DNA of 64,000 bases from Acetobacter estunensis (lineage in GTDB: Bacteria; Pseudomonadota; Alphaproteobacteria; Acetobacterales; Acetobacteraceae). This document shows positions 9,027 through 17,566 of the stretch, piece after piece. The translations under genes and the position numbers were made by a program. A model generated the notes under the pieces. It had not been told where the DNA came from, searched no databases, and saw nothing but the letters and a program-made list of their open reading frames with translations. Position 1 is the stretch's first letter. Each line of letters begins with the position of its first letter. The stretch is taken from NCBI RefSeq assembly GCF_019083805.1, contig NZ_JAHRDV010000005.1, positions 1 to 64,000 of the forward strand, written 5' to 3'.

Positions 9027-10273
9027 CCACCACCCCGAAGGAGTCGGCCTACATCCCACCGCTCGCGCGTCTGCCGCGCTGGCTGCGGCCGGGTACGCTC
9101 GACTCCTATCTTCTGGCACAGACCGTCCCGCCTTTTGCCATCGCCATTTCGGTCGTGCTGATCGCGCTGCTGCTGGAACGGCTGCTGGTGCTGCTCAATG
9201 TTCTCGCCTCCGCCGCCAGCCCCTATTCCACCCTCGTCAAGCTGCTGGCCGACCTGTTGCCGCACTATATGGGCCTCGCCCTGCCCGCCGCTTTGTGCGT
9301 GTCGGTCTTTGTCGTCGTGCGCCGCATGAGCGAGGGCGACGAACTGGACGCGCTGATGAGCAGCGGCGTCTCGCTGGCCCGCGTCGCGCGCCCTTTCGCC
9401 ATCACAGGCGCTGTCATCGGCGTGCTGTCGATGCTGCTCTACGGCTATCTCCAGCCCCATGCGCGCTATCAGTTCCGCGAGGGATTCTACTTCGCCCGCC
9501 ATGCCGGATGGTCCCCCGTGCTCCAGTCCGGCATGTTCGCCTCCCCCTCCAGCTCCCTCACCTTGACGGCGGACCGCGTCGATCACGCCGGGTCGCATCT
9601 GATCAATGTGTTCATCCGTGACATGAGCGATGATCGGGAGCGCGACATCACCGCCCGCACAGGCACCATCCGCAGCGACACCTCCAAGGGAGAGGTGCAG
9701 ATCGAACTGTTCGACGGCTCCATTCTCACGGTTCGCCCGGGCGAACAGTCCACCGTCACCACGTTCGACCACGCTGTGCGCCTGATTTCCCGCGCACAGG
9801 CCGCATCCTTTCGCCATCGTGGCGACGATGAGCGCGAACTCACCTCCCACGAACTGGCCAGCAAGATCCGCACCGTCAAACACGGCGATCCTCAGCCGCA
9901 GGTTCCGGCCTCAGCGGCCATGCAGACCGACATCCCATTGGCCAGTCTGAGGGCCGAACTGAATTTCCGTCTTGCCCGCAGCCTGTCGATCCCTTTCATT
10001 CCCGTGCTGGCCGTCTCTCTGGCCATCATCGGAAAACGCAAGCGCAGCAGTTCAGGGCTGGCGGTGGCCGTGCTGGTTCTCGTGACCTATGACCACATCC
10101 TTCAGATGGGCGAGAGTCTGGTGGCGAGCGGCAAGTCCTCGCCCTTTCTGGTGATCTGGCCCCCCACGCTGGTCTTCTGCGGAGCCTGTGTGCTGCTGAT
10201 GCTGTTCCGTGGCCAGATCCTGCCCATCCGCCGCGTCCGCCCGGCAGCCCCGCGGGAGAGCGCCGCGTCATGA
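9023..10273 (+). CDS. lptF: LptF-type permease (YjgP/YjgQ family)
   Basis: A 416-residue inner membrane protein with the LptF/LptG layout: a hydrophobic helix near residues 30-55, two more up to about 145, a long periplasmic stretch (roughly 150-305, a beta-jellyroll in the family), and three helices near 310-395 ending in a basic tail. LptF and LptG pair with the ATPase LptB to extract LPS from the inner membrane. The start overlaps the phosphoesterase stop (ATGA) and the stop overlaps lptG. The genes usually found near lptFG for LPS (lptD, surA, pdxA, pepA) are absent; the neighbours are sphingolipid genes. It may therefore be a paralogue for sphingolipid export instead of the LPS copy. Confidence 0.85.
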   Translation: MTTTPKESAYIPPLARLPRWLRPGTLDSYLLAQTVPPFAIAISVVLIALLLERLLVLLNVLASAASPYSTLVKLLADLLPHYMGLALPAALCVSVFVVVRRMSEGDELDALMSSGVSLARVARPFAITGAVIGVLSMLLYGYLQPHARYQFREGFYFARHAGWSPVLQSGMFASPSSSLTLTADRVDHAGSHLINVFIRDMSDDRERDITARTGTIRSDTSKGEVQIELFDGSILTVRPGEQSTVTTFDHAVRLISRAQAASFRHRGDDERELTSHELASKIRTVKHGDPQPQVPASAAMQTDIPLASLRAELNFRLARSLSIPFIPVLAVSLAIIGKRKRSSSGLAVAVLVLVTYDHILQMGESLVASGKSSPFLVIWPPTLVFCGACVLLMLFRGQILPIRRVRPAAPRESAAS

Positions 10274-11430
10274 GAGACCCCGCGATTCCGCGCGGCCCCC
10301 GGCACGTCCTGCTGCGCTACCTCTCCTTCAGCCTGCTCTCGCGCACGGTCATGTGCTGCGCCATCCTCATCGCGCTGATGGAAATCCTGGCGCTGCTGGA
10401 GCAGATGACGCCCATCCTCAAGCGCCATCTCGGCTTTGGCGGTGTGCTGACCTATATGGGCCTGCATCTGCCCGCCATGCTGCTCAACGCCCTGCCGCTG
10501 AGCGTGCTGATCGGCGCCCTGCTGCTGCTCACGCAGATGACGATGAACAGCGAAGTCGCCATCCTGCGGGCCGCCGGGCTGTCTCCGCTGGGCTTTTTCA
10601 TCCGCCTTGTTCCTATCACGCTGCTGATCGGCGGTTTCGGCTTCGCCATGGAAGATCAGGTCACACCGCGCTCGGAACTCGCACTGGCCGCGTGGTGGAA
10701 CCGCACCGATCCCCATCCCGAGACCGGCCGTTCCTTCTGGTTCCATGTGCCCGGCGGACAGGCTTCCGCCTGTCCCATGCCCACCCTCTCCACACCACCT
10801 GCCGCCAACGAACTGGCCCATGTCCATCATGTGGCCCGCGCCGGACATGAAGCGGTGGGAATCGATCTCTATGACCGGGACTCGGAAGGCCGCCTGCTGC
10901 GCACGCTTCACGCCGAACGCGCGGTTCACGCGCAGGGGCAATGGACGCTCTCGGGCATTCGCTGCATCACCGTCTCGCTGGAGGCGCACGACGCCACGGC
11001 CACCGAAAGCGCGCGCGAGTCGGCCATGTGGATCAACCCTTTCGGGCCGACGGACATGCTGCGGCTGGCGCAGGAATCCATCCCCTTCTCTTCGGGCATG
11101 ATTCTCGCGGCTCTGCACGGACACATCGCAACCAACCAGACCCCCGGTTATCTGCGGGCCGCCCTCTTCGAGCGCCTGCTCCGGCCTCTGGCCTTCATCG
11201 TCATGCTTTTGCTGGCGCTGCCGGTGATCTATATTCCTCCGCGCACCGGGCTGCGGAGCTGGCTCCCCGTCTGGTGTCTCGGTGGCGGTTTGCTCTTCAT
11301 CATCGTGCAGGGCATGTTCCGCGCCATGGGCAATGCGGGCCTGCTTCCGGCGCCCGTTGCGACGGCGCCCGGCCTGCTTATCTTCCTGCTTGCCGCCTGC
11401 ACCGCGCTTTTGAGGAACGAGGACAAATGA
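10270..11430 (+). CDS. lptG: LptG-type permease (YjgP/YjgQ family)
   Basis: A 386-residue partner of the preceding gene. The first helices lie near residues 20-45 and 60-85, with a MTMNSEVAILRAAGLSP segment, the usual cytoplasmic coupling region of this family that contacts LptB. A periplasmic domain spans about 125-290, and the C-terminal helices follow, including a VIYIPPRTG loop. It overlaps lptF and the hydroxylase by 4 bases each. No lptB, lptC or lptA is present in the window, so the ATPase must be encoded elsewhere, perhaps shared with LPS transport. Assignment as G versus F rests on order and general resemblance. Confidence 0.82.
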   Translation: MRDPAIPRGPRHVLLRYLSFSLLSRTVMCCAILIALMEILALLEQMTPILKRHLGFGGVLTYMGLHLPAMLLNALPLSVLIGALLLLTQMTMNSEVAILRAAGLSPLGFFIRLVPITLLIGGFGFAMEDQVTPRSELALAAWWNRTDPHPETGRSFWFHVPGGQASACPMPTLSTPPAANELAHVHHVARAGHEAVGIDLYDRDSEGRLLRTLHAERAVHAQGQWTLSGIRCITVSLEAHDATATESARESAMWINPFGPTDMLRLAQESIPFSSGMILAALHGHIATNQTPGYLRAALFERLLRPLAFIVMLLLALPVIYIPPRTGLRSWLPVWCLGGGLLFIIVQGMFRAMGNAGLLPAPVATAPGLLIFLLAACTALLRNEDK

Positions 11431-12218
11431 GCGCCACCTTGCGCAATTCGACCATCCGGTCCGGGCGTAGCTTCGATCTCGGCAAGATGAACCTGCGCCA
11501 GCTCTGGGTGGCGTATCTCACCTATCCGACGATTCTGCTGTATTTTGCCCTCATCGTCATCAGTGTGGCGCTCGTCGTGCATCTCGCCCCTGGCTGGGTG
11601 CCGCTTGCCGCCTCCGTGGTGGCCGTGATGCTGGTTTACCCTCTCGTGTGGTATCTGCTGCACCGTTACGTGCTGCATGGTCAGTGGCTCTACAAGTCGC
11701 GCTGGACGGCGGCTCTGTGGAAGCGCATCCACTTCGATCACCATCAGGATCCGCATCTGCTCGATGTGCTGTTCGGCGCACCGGCCACCACGCTTCCCAC
11801 CATCGCCGCCGTGACCATTCCCGTGGGCTGGCTGATCGGGGGCTGGGGATGCAGCGCCGCCGCTTTCGGCACAGGTGTGACCATCACCTGCATCTACGAG
11901 TTCTTCCACTGCATTCAGCACCTGAACTACAAACCCAAGGCTGCGTGGATCCAGAAGATGAAGGCGTGGCACGTCCTCCATCACTTCCATGATGAAGACA
12001 TCAATTTCGGCATCACCAGTTACGTCGTGGATCGTGCCTTCGGCACCCTTTACACCGATGCGAAAAGTCGTCCGCGTAGCCCCACGGTCTTCAACCTCGG
12101 CTATGACATCAAGGAAGCCCAGCGCTATCCGTGGGTGATGGAACTGACAGGTTCCGCGCCGCGCGACCGTCCCGACGGTGCTCGCCCCTCGGCACGGACG
12201 GACAGGACCGCCGCGTGA
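11427..12218 (+). CDS. Fatty acid hydroxylase superfamily protein (sterol desaturase type)
   Basis: A 263-residue membrane protein with the histidine clusters of the fatty acid hydroxylase family: HRYVLH near residue 75, HFDHH near 97, HCIQH near 160, and HVLHHFHDE near 180. These ligate a di-iron centre for oxygen-dependent hydroxylation. Hydrophobic helices are visible near residues 30-70 and 115-155. I start at the ATG at 11427, which overlaps the lptG stop. Acetic acid bacteria are known to contain 2-hydroxyacyl dihydroceramides, so hydroxylation of the ceramide acyl chain (as by yeast Scs7/FA2H) is a plausible role. Hydroxylation of the long-chain base at C4 is the alternative. Confidence 0.87.
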   Translation: MSATLRNSTIRSGRSFDLGKMNLRQLWVAYLTYPTILLYFALIVISVALVVHLAPGWVPLAASVVAVMLVYPLVWYLLHRYVLHGQWLYKSRWTAALWKRIHFDHHQDPHLLDVLFGAPATTLPTIAAVTIPVGWLIGGWGCSAAAFGTGVTITCIYEFFHCIQHLNYKPKAAWIQKMKAWHVLHHFHDEDINFGITSYVVDRAFGTLYTDAKSRPRSPTVFNLGYDIKEAQRYPWVMELTGSAPRDRPDGARPSARTDRTAA

Positions 12219-12994
12219 ACACTACGACCACCGGCACGCTTTCAGCCCTCGTTCTGGCCGGCTCCCGCAGGGGAGCCGCAGACCCGATGGCCGTGGCCGC
12301 TGGTCTGTCGCACAAGGCCCTGATCCCGCTCGACGGCAAGCCGATGATCGCGCATGTGCTGGACGCGCTGCGTGCCACACCCGCGATCACACGCATCATC
12401 GTCTGCATTGAGACGCCCACCGTGCTGGACGGGCTGCTGCTCCCCGGCGAAGACATCATTCCGGCCGCAGATGGCCCGAGCGCCAGTGTTCTCGCCGGGC
12501 TCGCTGCATGCGGAACGCCCCTTCTCGTCACGACCGCCGATAATCCGCTGCTCCGCCCGGAATGGATCGAAGCGTTCCTGAAAGACGCAGGCACGGCCGA
12601 TCTCGCCGTGGGCGTGGCGAAGGAAGCCACCGTGCGCCGGGATGTGCCGGGCACGGCGCGTACCTTCATCCGCCTGGCGGATGTCGCCTTTTCGGGCTGC
12701 AATCTCTTCCTGTTCCGCACCGAAGTCTCGCGCCGCGTGGCATCCCTGTGGCGACGACTGGAGAACGAGCGCAAGCATCCTCTGCGCATGGGCTGGCTGC
12801 TGGGGCCGTCCGTGTTGCTGCGGTTCCTGTTGCGCAGGCTCGATACCCGCGCGCTGCTCGCACGCATCCGCAAGCTGACCGGCGCTCAGGCCCGTTTCGT
12901 GTTCATGCCCGATGGACGCGCGGCGGTGGACGTGGACAAACCCGCGGACCTCGAACTGGTCCGCAGACTGATGGCGAGTGAACGGCGCAACTAA
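12215..12994 (+). CDS. MobA/GlmU-type nucleotidyltransferase (candidate head-group cytidylyltransferase)
   Basis: A 259-residue protein with an N-terminal nucleotidyltransferase fold. ALVLAGSRRGAAD near residue 10 followed by HKALIPLDGKPMIAHVLDAL is the NTP-binding region with its conserved lysine, and TTADNPLLRP near 105 supplies the acidic metal ligand. The C-terminal third is basic and amphipathic (LLRFLLRRLDTRALLARIRKL), which could touch the membrane. The GTG start overlaps the hydroxylase stop, making it the last gene of the coupled operon. In Caulobacter, CpgD, a nucleotidyltransferase encoded in the sphingolipid locus, is reported to make CDP-glycerate for ceramide phosphoglycerate lipids. 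This gene could be its counterpart, but I have not compared the sequences. Confidence 0.75.
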   Translation: MNTTTTGTLSALVLAGSRRGAADPMAVAAGLSHKALIPLDGKPMIAHVLDALRATPAITRIIVCIETPTVLDGLLLPGEDIIPAADGPSASVLAGLAACGTPLLVTTADNPLLRPEWIEAFLKDAGTADLAVGVAKEATVRRDVPGTARTFIRLADVAFSGCNLFLFRTEVSRRVASLWRRLENERKHPLRMGWLLGPSVLLRFLLRRLDTRALLARIRKLTGAQARFVFMPDGRAAVDVDKPADLELVRRLMASERRN

Positions 12995-13165
12995 GTCCGC
13001 TCCGTCGCGCTGTGGGTATGCGTGACTATTCGGTCAGAAACGCGCGGAGCGAGCTGCGAACTCTCGCGTCGAGCTGCGCGTGAGATGCAGGAAGGAGCGC
13101 CTCCAATCAGCATTGCGGACGGCTGGCCTTCTCCCCAGACAACGACATATTCGGGAAGATCGAAA

Positions 13166-14122
13166 ATGAAAAAACGTGCGCTTGGCAAAACAGGTTTCGA
13201 GATTTCTCCCATCGTGTTCGGCGGCAATGTCTTTGGCTGGACGATCGATGAGAAAACCAGTTTCGACGTGCTGGATGCCTTTGTCGATCATGGGTTCGAT
13301 GCGATCGATACGGCTGACGTGTATTCCGTGTGGGTGCCTGGCAACCAGGGCGGTGAGTCCGAGGCCATCATCGGGCGGTGGCTGAAAGCTCGGCCCGGAA
13401 TGCGCGACCGGGTCAAGATTTTCACGAAAGTCGGCATGGATATGCGCCAACCGGGCAAGACGGGGCTGTCCGAAAAACGGATCCTGCAGGCCGTCGAAGA
13501 GTCTTTGTCGCGGTTGGGCATCGAGCGGATTGATCTCTACTTCTCTCACTGCTTCGACCCGAACGTGCCGCAGGCGGAAACGCTGGGCGCTTACGAGAAG
13601 CTTCTGAAAGCGGGCAAGATCCGCTCCATCGGTGCCTCGAACTTCGATGCGGCGCAACTCAGTGATGCCCTGGACACCGCGAAAGCCGAAGGATTGCCCG
13701 CCTATCAAGTGCTGCAACCCGAATACAATCTCTACGACCGCGCGTCATATGACGGCCCGTTGCGTGATCTGTGCCTACGGGACGGGCTGGGTGTCGTGCC
13801 CTATTACGCACTGGCCTCCGGCTTTCTGTCGGGCAAATATCGCAGCGAAGCTGATATCGGCGACAGCAAGCGTGGTGACAAGGTGAAGAGCTATCTCACC
13901 CCGCGCGGACTGAAGATTCTTGAAGCGCTGGATAAGGTGGCGGAACGTCACGGCGCGAAAGACGCTGAAGTGGCGCTGGCCTGGCTTATCGAGCGGGAAG
14001 GCGTGACAGCCCCCATTGCCAGCGCGACGAAGATTTCCCAGATCGAAAGCTTCGCAAAGGCCGTCAGTCTGGACCTCACGTCACAGGACATGACGGAACT
14101 GGAAGCCGCAAGCGCTCCATAA
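13166..14122 (+). CDS. Aldo/keto reductase
   Basis: A 318-residue NADPH-dependent aldo/keto reductase. The family pattern is visible: KRALGKTGFEISPIVFGG at the start, the Asp-Tyr pair of the active site in DTADVYS, the catalytic Lys in FTKVG, the His in YFSHC, and the cofactor-binding IASATKISQ near residue 285. Typical substrates are sugars, aldehydes and ketones; the actual one is unknown. The ATG at 13166 was preferred over a longer frame because the family begins at this point. It stands alone, about 170 bases after the sphingolipid operon. Confidence 0.88.
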   Translation: MKKRALGKTGFEISPIVFGGNVFGWTIDEKTSFDVLDAFVDHGFDAIDTADVYSVWVPGNQGGESEAIIGRWLKARPGMRDRVKIFTKVGMDMRQPGKTGLSEKRILQAVEESLSRLGIERIDLYFSHCFDPNVPQAETLGAYEKLLKAGKIRSIGASNFDAAQLSDALDTAKAEGLPAYQVLQPEYNLYDRASYDGPLRDLCLRDGLGVVPYYALASGFLSGKYRSEADIGDSKRGDKVKSYLTPRGLKILEALDKVAERHGAKDAEVALAWLIEREGVTAPIASATKISQIESFAKAVSLDLTSQDMTELEAASAP

Positions 14123-14247
14123 CGCCCACCTGCGGCGAAGGCGGCGGATGTTTCGTCCAAGAAACATTTTCCGTCGCCCCAAGCGGTCGATGAGTCTACG
14201 CTGATCCATGCATACCCTTCGTTCATTCCTGACGAGAGGCCGTTCGC

Positions 14248-15192
14248 ATGTGTATCGCCTGTACTCATACCATTCATCGTGCCCACCGACATTTCGGCTG
14301 GAACCGTGATTTCGCACCCGCCCTCACCGCTCGGCCCGGTGAGACGATCCATTTCGAATGTGTGGACGCCGCAGATGGTCATTTCCATGCCGGTTCCACT
14401 GCGGACGATGTAAAGACGCTGGATTTCAGTCTCACCAACCCGGTGACTGGGCCTGTTTTCGTGGAAGGCGCCCGACCGGGTGACGCCCTGAAAGTTACCT
14501 TCCGCAAATTCATCCCGTCCGGACTTGGCTGGACTGCCAACATTCCGGGATTCGGATTGCTCGCCGATCAGTTTCCCGATCCGGCCCTGCACATGTGGAC
14601 CTACGATCCAGATGCCATGACACCGGCGCTGCATGGTTCGGGTTTCCGTGTACCCCTCAAACCCTTTGCAGGCACCGTCGGTGTCGCCCCGATGGAAGCA
14701 GGCCAGCATTCGGTCGTGCCGCCCCGTCGTGTGGGCGGCAATCTCGACATTCGGGATCTGACGGAAGGCGTCACGCTGTATCTGCCGGTCGAAGTCGAGG
14801 GTGCCCTGTTTTCCATTGGTGACACACATGCCGCGCAGGGGGATGGAGAAGTCTGCGGCACCGCCATCGAGAGCCAGATGGATGTGGTCGTCACACTCGA
14901 TCTCGTGCGTGACGCCCGGCTTGCTTCACCCCGTTTCACGACACCCGGCCCCGTCACCCGGCATCTCGACAATGCCGGTTACGAAGCCACGACCGGCATC
15001 GGGCCTGATCTGATGACGGCGGCCCGCGAGAGCGTGATGCGCATGATCGATCTGCTGACCAATGAGCATCACCTGACACCGATGGAGGCCTACATGCTGT
15101 GTTCGGTGTGCGGCGACCTGCGCATCTCCGAGATCGTGGACCAGCCCAACTGGGTGATCTCGTTCTATTTCCCCCGGTCGGTGCTGTCCTGA
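14248..15192 (+). CDS. Acetamidase/formamidase family protein
   Basis: A 314-residue protein matching the acetamidase/formamidase (FmdA/AmdA) family: an N-terminal GWNRDFAPAL segment, VTGPVFVEGARPGD near residue 70, GTVGVAPM near 145, GGNLDIRDL near 165 and a GDTHAAQGDGEVCGTAIE motif near 190, which carries the conserved Asp/His residues. The family hydrolyses short-chain amides to ammonia and a carboxylate in the cytoplasm. A GAGAGG ribosome binding site lies upstream of the ATG. Its 3' end overlaps the 3' end of the convergent GNAT gene by 28 bases. Confidence 0.88.
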   Translation: MCIACTHTIHRAHRHFGWNRDFAPALTARPGETIHFECVDAADGHFHAGSTADDVKTLDFSLTNPVTGPVFVEGARPGDALKVTFRKFIPSGLGWTANIPGFGLLADQFPDPALHMWTYDPDAMTPALHGSGFRVPLKPFAGTVGVAPMEAGQHSVVPPRRVGGNLDIRDLTEGVTLYLPVEVEGALFSIGDTHAAQGDGEVCGTAIESQMDVVVTLDLVRDARLASPRFTTPGPVTRHLDNAGYEATTGIGPDLMTAARESVMRMIDLLTNEHHLTPMEAYMLCSVCGDLRISEIVDQPNWVISFYFPRSVLS

Positions 15193-15698
15193 GAGCGCCT
15201 ATCCGCCATACTCTCGAACACCAGCATCTCATGTCCATCGCGCATGAAGCTGTCGCACACATGCATGCCGATACCGCCCAATACCTTGCGTGAGGCGATG
15301 TTGGTGTCGCGGGCGACGGCGATCACGCGCCCTATGCCCGCCGCATGCGCGTGCCGAAGTGCTGCCGCCGCCGCTTCCCGGGCCAGCCCCCGGCCTGACG
15401 CCGAAGGATGGATGGCGAAACGCAGCGCCATGCCACGCCCATCCGGGCGCTCATGAATCCCGGTAATACCGATCAGTTTGCCGTTCTCACGGATGGCGAA
15501 CATGCCGGAGCCATGTTTTGCCCAAGTGGTGATGTCGGACACCATGTCCGCTTCCGCCTGCTGACGGTTGCGCACACCGCCCAGCATCATGCCAAACGCC
15601 GCACCATCGGCCTTCAGCCGCGCGATGTCGTTCATATCGCGCCACGACACGGGCGAAAGCGTCAGCCGACCCGTGCGTATGGAGTTGAGATTCATCAT
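15165..15698 (-). CDS. GNAT family N-acetyltransferase (RimJ/RimL type)
   Basis: A protein of about 177 residues with the RimJ/RimL-type GNAT pattern: IRTGRLTLSPVSWRD at the start, GMFAIRENGKLIGITGIHE in the middle, the acetyl-CoA loop region (SASGRGLAREAAAAALRHA) and VARDTNIASRKVLGGIGM near the end. It probably acetylates an amine or a protein N-terminus; the substrate is unknown. Two adjacent ATGs (15698, 15695) are possible starts and neither has a strong ribosome binding site. The 3' end overlaps the acetamidase gene tail to tail. It is too short to be a GNAT-like bacterial ceramide synthase, so I do not link it to the sphingolipid locus. Confidence 0.85.
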   Translation of the reverse strand: MMNLNSIRTGRLTLSPVSWRDMNDIARLKADGAAFGMMLGGVRNRQQAEADMVSDITTWAKHGSGMFAIRENGKLIGITGIHERPDGRGMALRFAIHPSASGRGLAREAAAAALRHAHAAGIGRVIAVARDTNIASRKVLGGIGMHVCDSFMRDGHEMLVFESMADRRSQDSTDRGK

Positions 15699-15791
15699 TC
15701 CACGTGGCCCCGCAAACAACCGGAGAGCCGATCAGAACCGATCATGCTCCCCGATTCCGGCGAGAAAACGTGAAGGAAACCGCGTACCCGC

Positions 15792-17471
15792 TCAGCGGGC
15801 GAGCGGGCGATACTTGATGCGGCTCGGCTCGGTGGAGGCATCACCGAGACGGCGTCGCTTGTCCGCTTCATAGGCTTCGAAGTTGCCCTCGAACCACTCG
15901 ACGTGACTGTCACCCTCGAAGGCGAGGATATGGGTGGCCAGACGGTCAAGGAACCAGCGATCATGGGTGATGATGACCGCGCAGCCCGGATACTCCGCCA
16001 GCGCGTCTTCCAGCGCGCGCAGCGTGTCCACGTCGAGATCGTTGGTCGGCTCATCAAGCAGAAGAACGTTGCTTTCCTTGCGCAGCATCTTGGCCAGATG
16101 CACGCGGTTGCGCTCACCACCCGAAAGCACGCCGACCTTTTTCTGCTGGTCCGCGCCCTTGAAGTTGAATGCGCCGACATACGCACGGGAAGCGACCGCC
16201 CGCTTGCCCAGATAGATGACATCCGTGCCGCCCGAGATCTCTTCCCAGACATTCTTGTTGTCATCGAGACTGTCGCGTGACTGGTCCACATAACCCAGTT
16301 CCACCGTATCACCGATGGTCAGCGTTCCGCTGTCGGGCTTCTCCTGTCCCGTGATCATCTTGAACAGCGTCGATTTACCCGCGCCATTGGGACCGATGAT
16401 GCCAACAATGCCACCGGGGGGAAGCTTGAAGCTGAGATTGTCGATCAACAGGCGATCGCCAAAGCCCTTCGTCAAATCCTCGGCCTCGATCACTACATTG
16501 CCCAGACGCGGACCGGGCGTGATGACGATTTCCGCCGTGCCGGTGGTCTTCTCGTTGCTCTTGGCCAGCAGCTCTTCGTATTTGGTGATGCGGGCCTTGC
16601 TCTTGGCCTGACGGGCCTTCGGGCTGGAGGCGATCCACTCCTGCTCGGCCGCAAGGGCCCGCTGGCGGCCGCTCTCTTCCTTCTCTTCCTGCGCCAGACG
16701 CTTGCGCTTCTGCTCCAGCCACGAAGAATAATTGCCCTCGAACGGATACCCGCGACCGCGCTCGATCTCGAGAATCCAGTTCGTCACGTTGTCGAGGAAG
16801 TAACGGTCATGGGTGATGACCATGACAGTGCCCTGATAGTCGCGCAGGGTCTTTTCCAGCCACGCCACACTCTCGGCGTCGAGATGGTTGGTCGGCTCAT
16901 CGAGCAGCAGCAGATCGGGCTTTTCGAGCAGCAGACGGCACAGCGCCACGCGGCGGCGCTCACCACCGGAGAGCTTGTCTACGGGGCTGTCGGCTGGCGG
17001 GCAGCGCAGCGCATCGAGTGCGATGTCGAGCTTGCGGTCCAGTTCCCAGCCGTCACCTGCGTCGATCTTTTCCTGAAGCTCGGCCTGCTCCGCGAGAAGA
17101 GCGTTCATCTCCTCGTCGTCCATTGGCTCGGCGAACTTGGCGGAAATCTCGTTGAAACGGTCCACGGCCTTCTTGAGGTCGCCAAAGCCCAGCGCCACGT
17201 TCTCGCCCACCGTCAGGTTCGGATCGAGCTTGGGCTCCTGCTCCAGATAGCCCACGCGCACGCCCTCGGCGGCCCACGCCTCACCACCGTATTCCTTGTC
17301 GATACCAGCCATGATCTTGAGCAGCGTGGATTTACCCGCGCCGTTGACACCCAGCACACCGATCTTGGCGCCCGGCATGAAGGAGAGCGTGATGCCCTTG
17401 AACACTTCGCGACCGCCCGGATAGGACTTGGTCAGGTCCTTCATCACATAGACATACTGATATGGTGCCAC
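15792..17471 (-). CDS. ettA: EttA, energy-dependent translational throttle (ABC-F)
   Basis: A 559-residue ABC-F protein with two ATPase domains and no membrane segments. Walker A motifs [12 protein letters not shown] near residue 35 and [12 protein letters not shown] near 355, and signature motifs [12 protein letters not shown] and [12 protein letters not shown], are visible, with the DEPTNHLD linker glutamates. EttA binds the ribosomal E site and gates translation according to ADP/ATP ratio. The N-terminus [19 protein letters not shown] matches EttA specifically. I chose the GTG at 17471 because CAGGAG lies upstream and it gives this N-terminus; a longer frame would run into the neighbouring tRNA. 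Confidence 0.95.
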   Translation of the reverse strand: MAPYQYVYVMKDLTKSYPGGREVFKGITLSFMPGAKIGVLGVNGAGKSTLLKIMAGIDKEYGGEAWAAEGVRVGYLEQEPKLDPNLTVGENVALGFGDLKKAVDRFNEISAKFAEPMDDEEMNALLAEQAELQEKIDAGDGWELDRKLDIALDALRCPPADSPVDKLSGGERRRVALCRLLLEKPDLLLLDEPTNHLDAESVAWLEKTLRDYQGTVMVITHDRYFLDNVTNWILEIERGRGYPFEGNYSSWLEQKRKRLAQEEKEESGRQRALAAEQEWIASSPKARQAKSKARITKYEELLAKSNEKTTGTAEIVITPGPRLGNVVIEAEDLTKGFGDRLLIDNLSFKLPPGGIVGIIGPNGAGKSTLFKMITGQEKPDSGTLTIGDTVELGYVDQSRDSLDDNKNVWEEISGGTDVIYLGKRAVASRAYVGAFNFKGADQQKKVGVLSGGERNRVHLAKMLRKESNVLLLDEPTNDLDVDTLRALEDALAEYPGCAVIITHDRWFLDRLATHILAFEGDSHVEWFEGNFEAYEADKRRRLGDASTEPSRIKYRPLAR

Positions 17472-17566
17472 GGGACGAAACTCCTGAAATACGGTCGTGG
17501 AAAAGGAGGGCCACAGATGAGGCGGGAGGCGCGCAGGCCGGTCAGGCCTCCCCCGGACTTGTCGCC

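Noticed and set aside
15165-15698. GNAT gene as the missing ceramide synthase
   Set aside because: Its length and motifs are those of RimJ/RimL-type enzymes, much shorter than the bacterial ceramide synthase.
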